Shown here one piece after another: positions 1-5,390 of a stretch of DNA of 6,915 bases (positions are counted from its first letter, which is position 1; each line of letters starts with the position of its first letter). Origin of the DNA: an uncultured Mycoplasmatota bacterium (lineage in GTDB: Bacteria > Bacillota_I > Bacilli_A > RF39 > UBA660); contig USBW01000036.1 in the NCBI GenBank assembly GCA_900553045.1, forward strand, positions 1 to 6,915, given 5' to 3'. The position numbers and the translations under genes were made by a program. The notes below the pieces were generated by a model. That model was given only the letters and a program-made list of their open reading frames with translations. It was not told where the DNA came from and made no database searches.

Positions 1-1322
1 TTGATGAGGAACAGCGTTTTGGAGTAGCTCATAAAGAAAAAATTAAAGAATTTAAAAGTAATATTGATGTTCTTACTTTAACAGCCACACCAATTCCACG
101 AACTTTACAGATGGCTATGTTAGGAATTAAAAATCTTTCTTTGATTGAGACACCTCCTAAAAATAGACATCCGGTACAAACTTATGTTATTGCTTATGAT
201 CCTAAATTGATTAGAGATATTATTTACAAAGAAATTTCAAGAGATGGTCAAGTTTTTATTCTTTATAATCGCGTTGAAGATATTGAACTTGAACTAAGTC
301 TTCTAAAACGCTTGGCTCCAGATGCTAATATTAATTATGCTCATGGTAGGATGACTAAGCAAGAATTAGAAGATCGTATTTCTTCTTTCATCAATCGAGA
401 ATATGATGTCTTATTATGTACGACTATTATTGAAACGGGAATTGATATTCCTAATGTTAATAGTTTAATCATTTTAAATGCTGATCGTTTTGGGTTAGCT
501 CAATTATATCAAATAAGAGGACGTGTCGGTAGAAGTGATCGGGTAGCCTATGCTTATTTAATGTACGACAAAGCTAAAGTTTTAACTGAGCAAGCGATGA
601 AAAGATTAAAAGTAATTAAAGATTTCACTGCTTTAGGAAGTGGTTTTCATATTGCTACTAGGGATTTATCGATTCGTGGAGCAGGAGATATTTTAGGCAG
701 TGAGCAAGCTGGATTTATTGATACAGTTGGTATTGATCTATACATGAAAATGCTAAGTGAAGAAATCTTACGTCTTAAAAATAAAAAAGATGTTGAAAAT
801 ACTGAAAAAGCTGAAAAAGACAGAGAAGTTGCTAATGCTGAAGATCAACTTTCAGAAAATGTTCAAGAAAAAAAGGAAGAGAATACTTTTGGAACTTTGA
901 ATATTGGTTCGCATATCGATACTAATTATGTTAATAATGAAGCGTTGCGTATAGCTATTCATAAACTTATCAACTCTATTGATTCTTCTAAACGTTATAT
1001 GGAAGTAAAAGCTGAAATTGAAGATCGTTTTGGTAAAATTGATAAAAATACCGATCTTTATATGAATGAACAATTATTTGAAAGTTTTCTTAAAAAGAAA
1101 GGTGTTAGTCAAGTAATTGAGAATAATTTATATGTAGAGATTATTTTTAGCAAAGAAGCTTCTAATCTAATTGATTATCAAGAACTTTTTGTAAAATCTC
1201 TAAGAGTTACTAATCTTTTTAAATTTCAGTATAGTAATGATCTTTTCCATATTAAATTACTAAAAAAAGGATTGGATAAACATCCGGTTTATTACTTTAA
1301 TAAACTGTTAGAACAAATGTAG
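1..1322 (+). CDS. mfd: Transcription-repair coupling factor Mfd, C-terminal part (5' end cut by window)
   Basis: ATP-dependent DNA translocase that removes RNA polymerase stalled at lesions and recruits UvrA for transcription-coupled repair. The frame is open from base 3 with no start, giving the last 439 residues of a protein that is usually about 1150. Visible helicase motifs, in fragment numbering, are DEEQ at 1-4 (motif II), TATP at 27-30 (motif III), TTIIETGIDIP at 140-150 (motif V) and QIRGRVGRS at 170-178 (motif VI). The TRG region follows (RDLSIRGAGD from 220). The match to Mfd rather than RecG rests on this block and the following VGIDLYMKML. A Lys/Glu-rich linker (about 259-294) leads into a C-terminal D7-like domain, which in known Mfd masks UvrA binding. 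An internal ATG at 111 is not the start, because conserved motifs lie upstream of it. TAG stop at 1320-1322. Confidence 0.96.
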   Translation, partial: DEEQRFGVAHKEKIKEFKSNIDVLTLTATPIPRTLQMAMLGIKNLSLIETPPKNRHPVQTYVIAYDPKLIRDIIYKEISRDGQVFILYNRVEDIELELSLLKRLAPDANINYAHGRMTKQELEDRISSFINREYDVLLCTTIIETGIDIPNVNSLIILNADRFGLAQLYQIRGRVGRSDRVAYAYLMYDKAKVLTEQAMKRLKVIKDFTALGSGFHIATRDLSIRGAGDILGSEQAGFIDTVGIDLYMKMLSEEILRLKNKKDVENTEKAEKDREVANAEDQLSENVQEKKEENTFGTLNIGSHIDTNYVNNEALRIAIHKLINSIDSSKRYMEVKAEIEDRFGKIDKNTDLYMNEQLFESFLKKKGVSQVIENNLYVEIIFSKEASNLIDYQELFVKSLRVTNLFKFQYSNDLFHIKLLKKGLDKHPVYYFNKLLEQM

Positions 1323-1346
1323 ATGCTTTAAGCATCTTTTTATTTT
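1321..1346 (+). terminator. Intrinsic terminator of mfd
   Basis: The 6-bp stem AGATGC (1321-1326) pairs with GCATCT (1332-1337) around loop TTTAA, followed by a T-rich run TTTTTATTTT (1337-1346). The hairpin begins at the second base of the mfd stop codon, so a terminating ribosome would cover it. Confidence 0.8.
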
Positions 1347-1375
1347 GGCTAATTTTAGTTAACTTTGCCCATATG

Positions 1376-1392
1376 CTGGTAAAAATTACCAG
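1376..1392. promoter_or_regulatory. Perfect 7-bp inverted repeat, possible operator upstream of spoVT-like gene
   Basis: CTGGTAA (1376-1382), AAA, TTACCAG (1386-1392) is a perfect palindrome with a 3-base spacer. No T-tract follows, so it is not a terminator. It sits just upstream of the putative -35 of the next promoter, a usual place for a regulator-binding site. The binding protein is unknown; autoregulation by the adjacent AbrB-type protein is only a guess. Confidence 0.4.
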
Positions 1393-1393
1393 G

Positions 1394-1421
1394 GTGAATA
1401 TATTTATGATGGTTTTATAAT
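1394..1421 (+). promoter_or_regulatory. Putative sigma-A promoter of the spoVT-like gene
   Basis: A consensus -10 TATAAT lies at 1416-1421, with a weak -35 (GTGAAT, 1394-1399) 16 bases upstream. Transcription would start near 1428, leaving a leader of about 70 nt. This start lies past the in-frame ATG codons at 1423 and 1426, which supports translation from 1501. I did not find a convincing sigma-G type promoter, the class that drives spoVT in B. subtilis. Confidence 0.45.
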
Positions 1422-1500
1422 TATGATGAAACATTGTCATTATTTATGTATAAACTTGTGGTTTAAAGGAAGAATAAGATTAGGGAAAGTGAGGAATATT

Positions 1501-2028
1501 ATGAAATCTACAGGAGTTGTGCGAAGAATTGATGATTTAGGAAGAGTCGTTATTCCGAAAGAGATAAGAAAGTCCCTTCGTATTAAAGATGGTGAATCTT
1601 TAGAAATATTTTTGGACAGGGATAATATTATTTTAAGGAAGTTTTCACATTTAGATAATTTGGCAGATTTTTATAAGAGCTATGTAGAAGCTATCCATGG
1701 AGTAATAGGGAAAAATGTTATTATTGTCGATCGTGATAAAGTAGTGGCTGTATCTGGGGACCTCAAGAAAAAATATTTAGATAAAGCGATTTCTAATAAA
1801 GTCGATGAAATGATTCAGAAAAGAATGCTTTTAACGGTTACTGAACCAACTGATTTTTCCTTATCTACGGGACTTACTGAAAACGCAAGTTACTGTTTTT
1901 CACCAATAATAATTAATGGTGATGCTATTGGGGCTGTGATCATTTTATCTAATGACGAAAAAATTACAGATTTTGATGAGAAAACAGCTGTTATAGCTAC
2001 AAATTTTTTAAGTAAGTATATTGAATAA
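1501..2028 (+). CDS. spoVT: SpoVT-like AbrB-family transcriptional regulator
   Basis: A 175-residue DNA-binding regulator close in length to B. subtilis SpoVT (about 178). Residues 1-50 form an AbrB-type swapped-hairpin domain with the signature RRIDDLGRVVIPKEIRKSLR followed by DGESLEIF. Residues about 55-175 fit the SpoVT GAF-like domain, including the block INGDAIGAVIILS near the C-terminus. SpoVT adjusts sigma-G dependent genes in the forespore of spore formers; short AbrB paralogues control transition-state genes, but the C-terminal domain here argues for SpoVT. The start at 1501 has GTGAGG (1489-1494) six bases upstream and begins MKSTGVVRRIDD, as SpoVT proteins do. The in-frame ATG at 1423 would add 26 unconserved residues without a good ribosome binding site. 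It follows mfd as in B. subtilis. Whether this organism sporulates cannot be told from the window. Confidence 0.9.
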   Translation: MKSTGVVRRIDDLGRVVIPKEIRKSLRIKDGESLEIFLDRDNIILRKFSHLDNLADFYKSYVEAIHGVIGKNVIIVDRDKVVAVSGDLKKKYLDKAISNKVDEMIQKRMLLTVTEPTDFSLSTGLTENASYCFSPIIINGDAIGAVIILSNDEKITDFDEKTAVIATNFLSKYIE

Positions 2029-2049
2029 TCAAGTTAATCATGTTATACT
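2021..2049 (+). promoter_or_regulatory. Putative sigma-A promoter of metG, extended -10
   Basis: TTGAAT (2021-2026), a 17-base spacer, then TATACT (2044-2049) preceded by TG at 2041-2042, which gives an extended -10. The -35 overlaps the last codons and stop of the spoVT-like gene. The expected start near 2056 leaves a leader of about 60 nt that contains the hairpin at 2064-2103. Confidence 0.5.
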
Positions 2050-2063
2050 TTTGTCATATTTAT

Positions 2064-2103
2064 AAATGTTTTTATGGTGAATACCTTTAAACATTTTTAT
2101 TTT
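2064..2103 (+). terminator. Terminator-like hairpin in the metG leader
   Basis: AAATGTTT (2064-2071) pairs with AAACATTT (2089-2096). Inside the loop, GGT (2076-2078) can pair with ACC (2083-2085). A T-rich run TTTTTATTTT (2094-2103) follows. It ends one base before the metG ribosome binding site. It may end spoVT transcripts, or act as an attenuator if the promoter at 2021-2049 is real. The stem is AT-rich and probably weak. Confidence 0.45.
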
Positions 2104-2117
2104 GAGGAGGTAATAAT

Positions 2118-3635
2118 ATGGGTAATAAATATTATATTACGACTGCTATTGCTTATACATCTGGTAAGCCCCACATTGGAAATACTTATGAGATAGTATT
2201 AGCAGATGCGATTGCTCGTTATAAACGTCTTGAGGGTTATGATGTTTATTTTCAAACTGGAACCGATGAGCATGGTGAAAAAATTCAGCTAAAAGCTCAA
2301 GAGGCTAACCTTTCACCACAAGAGTTTGTTGATAAAGTTGCTCAAGAAGTAAAAAGAATTTGGGATTGTGTTGATGCTAGTTATGATAAGTTTGTTAGAA
2401 CTAGTGATCCTGCTCATAAAGAAAAGGTACAAAAAATCTTTAAAAAACTATATGATCAAGGGGATATTTACAAGGGTAAGTATGAAGGTTGGTACTGTAC
2501 GCCTTGTGAATCTTTCTTTACCAACAGTCAATTAGTCGATGGTAAGTGTCCTGATTGTGGAAGAGAAGTGCATCGTCAAAGTGAAGAAGCTTACTTTTTT
2601 AAGTTATCTAAATATCAAGATCGCTTAAGAGAGTATCTGGATACTCATCCTGATTTTATAGAACCAATCTCTAGAAAAAATGAGATGATTCATAACTTTT
2701 TAGAGCCTGGTTTGCAGGATCTTTGTGTCACTCGTTCTTCTTTTGATTGGGGCGTTAAAGTTCCTTTTGATTCTAAAAGTGTAATTTATGTTTGGATTGA
2801 TGCTTTATCAAACTATATTACTAATATTGGTTATGATGTTGATAATCCTTCTAGCGACTTTACTAAATGGTGGCCTGCTGACCTTCATTTAGTTGGCAAA
2901 GATATCATTCGTTTCCATACGATCTATTGGCCAATTATTTTAATGGCTTTAGATTTACCTCTTCCAAAACAGATCTTTGGTCATCCTTGGTTACTATCTG
3001 GCACTGATAAGATGAGTAAGAGTAAAGGTAATGTTTTATATGCTGATGAGTTAGTAGAAGAGTTTGGAACAGATGCAGTTAGGTATTACCTTTTACATGA
3101 GATTCCTTATGCTAACGATGGAATGATTACTAAAGATTTATTAATTGAACGTTATAATAGTGATTTAGCTAATGTTTTAGGAAATTTATTAAATAGAACT
3201 ATTAGCATGAGTCAGAAGTATTTTGCTGGTGAAGTAAAAGGAACTTTAGATAATGATAATGATTTTGTCCAGAAAATCTTAGATTTAAAAGACACAGTTA
3301 CTTCTAAAATGGAAAAACTAGAAGTTAGTTCTGCCGTTGAAGCTATTTTTGATCTATTGCGTCGTGCTAACAAATATATTGATGAGACGACCCCTTGGAC
3401 TTTGTATAAAGAAGGTAAAACTTTAGAATTAGAAAAAGTTTTATATAATTTATTGTATGCTCTTACAGTTAGTGCTTCATTTCTAAGAGCTTTCTTGCCA
3501 AGGACTGCTGCTAAGATGTTTGAACAGTTAGGAGTTACAGATTTTGCTTTTGATTATTCTCCTATTGCTTGTTTTAAAGTAGGCGAGGCCTCACCATTAT
3601 TTGTGAGAATTGATCTTAATAATAACGTAAAATAA
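2118..3635 (+). CDS. metG: Methionyl-tRNA synthetase (MetRS), short form without C-terminal tRNA-binding domain
   Basis: Class I aminoacyl-tRNA synthetase that charges tRNA-Met and initiator tRNA with methionine in the cytoplasm. The 505-residue protein has HIGN at 19-22 (HIGH signature) and KMSKS at 298-302, both needed for ATP and adenylate chemistry. Four cysteines in the connective peptide (CTPC at 127-130, CPDC at 144-147) form a zinc knuckle. The helical anticodon-binding domain follows, ending in the usual SPLFVRID stretch. Many bacterial MetRS are about 650 residues with a C-terminal EMAP-II/Trbp111-like domain, as in B. subtilis MetS; that domain is absent and the protein ends with a clean TAA. 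AGGAGG at 2105-2110 is 7 bases before the ATG. In B. subtilis metS lies between abrB and yabD (tatD), matching an AbrB-family gene upstream and tatD downstream here. No T-box or clear downstream terminator was seen. Confidence 0.97.
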   Translation: MGNKYYITTAIAYTSGKPHIGNTYEIVLADAIARYKRLEGYDVYFQTGTDEHGEKIQLKAQEANLSPQEFVDKVAQEVKRIWDCVDASYDKFVRTSDPAHKEKVQKIFKKLYDQGDIYKGKYEGWYCTPCESFFTNSQLVDGKCPDCGREVHRQSEEAYFFKLSKYQDRLREYLDTHPDFIEPISRKNEMIHNFLEPGLQDLCVTRSSFDWGVKVPFDSKSVIYVWIDALSNYITNIGYDVDNPSSDFTKWWPADLHLVGKDIIRFHTIYWPIILMALDLPLPKQIFGHPWLLSGTDKMSKSKGNVLYADELVEEFGTDAVRYYLLHEIPYANDGMITKDLLIERYNSDLANVLGNLLNRTISMSQKYFAGEVKGTLDNDNDFVQKILDLKDTVTSKMEKLEVSSAVEAIFDLLRRANKYIDETTPWTLYKEGKTLELEKVLYNLLYALTVSASFLRAFLPRTAAKMFEQLGVTDFAFDYSPIACFKVGEASPLFVRIDLNNNVK

Positions 3636-3644
3636 TCTGTAAAA

Positions 3645-3672
3645 TTGACCTTTTTTCATAAGAGAATATAGC
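3645..3672 (+). promoter_or_regulatory. Putative sigma-A promoter of the small membrane protein gene
   Basis: TTGACC (3645-3650) is close to the consensus -35 and lies 16 bases from TATAGC (3667-3672). An alternative -10, TATACT at 3693-3698, has no recognisable -35. With no obvious terminator after metG, read-through from metG is also possible. Confidence 0.4.
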
Positions 3673-3732
3673 TTTTTAAAAAATACTTATTATATACTTT
3701 AGAAGTAGTGGCAGTAAGAAGAGGAGAAAATT

Positions 3733-3891
3733 ATGCTCTCACAGAGAAAAGCTGTATTCTTGTTAGCTATTATACTTTTATTGATGTTTGTTGGCTCTAT
3801 TATAGAAGATCCTAAATGGATTGATATTTTCTATTTGGCTCTTATTATAATTGCTTATGTAAAAGTTAAGCTTTTTGAAAGGTACCATTAG
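3733..3891 (+). CDS. Small two-helix membrane protein, 52 residues, function unknown
   Basis: I do not recognise the family. The frame has a good ribosome binding site (GAGGAG, 3721-3726) six bases before ATG, an upstream promoter candidate and a downstream terminator, so it is likely a real gene despite its size. The product starts MLSQRKAVFLLA. It has a first hydrophobic segment at about residues 7-24, a short polar turn EDPKW (25-29) and a second hydrophobic segment at about 30-43, followed by a basic tail (KVKLFERYH). This is a helical hairpin, probably with both ends in the cytoplasm by the positive-inside rule. No cysteines or catalytic motifs are present. It could be a small accessory membrane protein; its place between metG and tatD gives no functional clue. 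A toxin-like small hydrophobic peptide is possible but no antitoxin RNA or partner is visible. Confidence 0.65.
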   Translation: MLSQRKAVFLLAIILLLMFVGSIIEDPKWIDIFYLALIIIAYVKVKLFERYH

Positions 3892-3903
3892 GTATCTTTT
3901 TTT
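3878..3903 (+). terminator. Intrinsic terminator overlapping the small gene's stop, just before tatD
   Basis: The 9-bp stem AAAGGTACC (3878-3886) with GGTATCTTT (3891-3899) has one G-U pair and loop ATTA, followed by T's to 3903. The last codons of the small gene form the 5' arm and its TAG lies at the loop. The tatD ribosome binding site starts only three bases later, so this terminator stands between the upstream promoter and tatD. Confidence 0.7.
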
Positions 3904-3919
3904 GAAAGGAGTTTTTTAA

Positions 3920-4678
3920 ATGATCGATAGTCATTTACATTTTGAAGAGGAAGATTTTCCACATATTTCTGAGATTATAAGTCGTGCGCAGTCTAAAAAT
4001 GTTAATTATTTTATTTTAGCTGCAACTTCTAAAGAAGATTTAGCATTAACTATGAAAATTGCTAATGAGTACTCTCATGTTTTTGCTGTTTTAGGATTTC
4101 ATCCAGAATTTGCTTCTTCTATTACTTATGATGACTTAGCTTACTTAGAAACTTTTTTAAATAATCCTAAAGTAGTTGGTATTGGTGAAATTGGTTTAGA
4201 TTATCATTACGATAAAGATTCAAAAACGAAAGAGCGCCAGCAGTGGTTGTTTAAAAAACAACTTGATTTAGCTTGTCGTTATAATTTACCAATAGTGGTT
4301 CATTCTCGCGATGCTACTAAAGATACTTATGATATTTTAAAAGAGTATAATTTAAAGGGCAGTATTCACTGTTTTTCTGGTAGTTTGGAAACAGCTTTAG
4401 AGTTTATCAAATTGGGTTATTACCTAGGTATTGGAGGTGTTTTAACTTATAAAAATAGTAATCTTCCTGAAGTTGTCAAAAAACTTCCTTTAACTTCTTT
4501 AATTTTAGAGACTGACAGTCCTTATTTGTCACCTGTTAGAGGAAAGAGAAATGAGCCTGCTAATGTCTTTATAGTTGCTTCTTTTCTTGCTGATTTATTG
4601 CATGTTCCCATTGAAAAAATTGAAGAAGTTACTTACCAAAATACAGTTGCTTTATTTGACTTAGATAATAAATTGTGA
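3920..4678 (+). CDS. tatD: TatD family metal-dependent hydrolase (DNase)
   Basis: TIM-barrel metallohydrolase of the TatD/YabD family; characterised members are Mg-dependent 3'-5' DNases/RNases linked to DNA repair or turnover, in the cytoplasm. The 252 residues match the family length. All metal-site motifs are present: HLH at 5-7 (SHLHFE), Glu90 in GEIGLDYH, His128 in VVHSRD, His150 in HCFSG and Asp199 in LETDSPYLSP, so the enzyme should be active. AAGGAG (3906-3911) lies 8 bases before ATG. The gene follows metG with one small gene between, as yabD follows metS in B. subtilis, and probably shares a transcript with the 3D protein 26 bases downstream. No separate promoter was identified; it may depend on read-through of the terminator just upstream. 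Confidence 0.95.
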   Translation: MIDSHLHFEEEDFPHISEIISRAQSKNVNYFILAATSKEDLALTMKIANEYSHVFAVLGFHPEFASSITYDDLAYLETFLNNPKVVGIGEIGLDYHYDKDSKTKERQQWLFKKQLDLACRYNLPIVVHSRDATKDTYDILKEYNLKGSIHCFSGSLETALEFIKLGYYLGIGGVLTYKNSNLPEVVKKLPLTSLILETDSPYLSPVRGKRNEPANVFIVASFLADLLHVPIEKIEEVTYQNTVALFDLDNKL

Positions 4679-4704
4679 TACGCTTGGTACAAGAGGTGAC
4701 GAAA

Positions 4705-5313
4705 GTGCGATTAAAAGCCAAAGTACGTTTACGGTTAAGAGTAGCTTCAAAAGTATTTTATCTTACTTCGATGTTTTTCTTAGCTTTAGGAATAGGTCTT
4801 ACTATTTCTTTAAATGATGAGACTAATGATTTTGCAGTTAATAATTTAAATTTGGAGAAGTCAGTTTCTAGTGAAGAGATCAGTGCTAGTTATGAAGCGC
4901 TTAATAAAAAACAATTGGAACCAGTTTTTTATAGTGATTTCCTTGATGCTGTAGAAAATTCAAAATATTTTCCAACTAGCTTTGAAGGAAAATTAACGCA
5001 TTATGGTCCGGATTGTGAGTTGTGCGGTGGTCATTTAGGTTGCAATGGCCAAGATGCTCGAAATGGGAACATTTATTATGAAGATGAAGAGTATGGAACG
5101 TTAAGAATTGTTGCCACTTCTAAAGCTATTCCTTGTGGTAGTATTATCAGAATTAATGTTGATGAATACGATCCTAATGGAATGTATGCCATTGTTTTGG
5201 ATAGGGGAGTAGGCTATGGAGTGGTTGACCTTTTAAAGACGAGTCAGAAAGCTAAGTCTCCAGTTAGGACACTAAATAATGTTACATTTGATATTGTGAG
5301 ATATGGTTATTAA
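4705..5313 (+). CDS. Membrane-anchored 3D-domain protein (YabE-like), putative cell-wall enzyme
   Basis: A 202-residue protein with a basic N-terminus (Arg/Lys at 2-16), one membrane segment (about 17-36), an acidic and polar stretch, and a C-terminal double-psi-barrel 3D-like domain (about 94-202). This resembles the C-terminus of B. subtilis YabE and MltA-type lytic transglycosylases, which act on peptidoglycan outside the cell. LDRG (Asp166) and VVDLL (Asp175) match two of the three aspartates that name the domain; where the first is usual (a VDP-like motif before IPLG) this protein has ATSKAIPCG. It carries four cysteines (104, 107, 113 and 144) around CELCGGHLGC, which could form disulfides or bind metal. 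YabE's extra repeat domains are missing. I chose GTG at 4705 because AGAGGTGA (4692-4699) precedes it by 5 bases; GTG at 4675, overlapping the tatD stop, gives 10 more residues with no such site. The position after tatD matches yabD-yabE. Confidence 0.8.
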   Translation: MRLKAKVRLRLRVASKVFYLTSMFFLALGIGLTISLNDETNDFAVNNLNLEKSVSSEEISASYEALNKKQLEPVFYSDFLDAVENSKYFPTSFEGKLTHYGPDCELCGGHLGCNGQDARNGNIYYEDEEYGTLRIVATSKAIPCGSIIRINVDEYDPNGMYAIVLDRGVGYGVVDLLKTSQKAKSPVRTLNNVTFDIVRYGY

Positions 5314-5343
5314 AAAGTACATTCTAGAAGAGTGTACTTTTTT
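5312..5343 (+). terminator. Strong intrinsic terminator after the 3D-domain gene
   Basis: A 14-bp stem, 5312-5325 with 5329-5342, has one G-T pair and a 3-base loop AGA, ending in a T-tract (5338-5343). It starts at the second base of the TAA stop. The upstream A-tract means it could also work on the opposite strand. It is the last element that clearly belongs to the AT-rich genome. Confidence 0.85.
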
Positions 5344-5390
5344 GTAAATATTTTAAATTTTTTTTTTGAAAAGATTGTTAGTCAAAAACT
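5344..5390. other. Probable seam between Bacillota-like and Bacteroidota-like sequence
   Basis: This short AT-rich strip contains a run of ten T's (5358-5367). To its left all genes are low-GC Gram-positive in type; to its right both genes are Bacteroidales in type. No terminal repeat, tRNA end or transposase is seen. Neither a Bacteroides TAnnTTTG box nor a Shine-Dalgarno precedes the next gene, as if its natural upstream region were missing. The exact join cannot be fixed from sequence alone. A chimeric assembly is favoured over horizontal transfer. Confidence 0.7.

Noticed and set aside
852..1073. Open frame of 73 codons on the minus strand inside mfd
   Set aside because: It lies antisense to well-conserved mfd coding sequence, is rich in Phe/Ile as expected from the complement of AT-rich DNA, and has no recognisable motif.
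1423..1500. Longer start for the SpoVT-like protein
   Set aside because: The extra 26 residues are not SpoVT-like, the ATG is only two bases after the -10 box, and a good ribosome binding site precedes the ATG at 1501.
2050..2117. T-box riboswitch upstream of metG
   Set aside because: GGTGAATACC at 2076-2085 slightly recalls the T-box core, but the conserved GGGTGG-ACCGCG pattern and the specifier stem are absent and the leader is too short.
1..5343. Mollicute genetic code with TGA as Trp
   Set aside because: TGA ends tatD, no frame needs TGA read as Trp, and Trp residues in conserved places are TGG.
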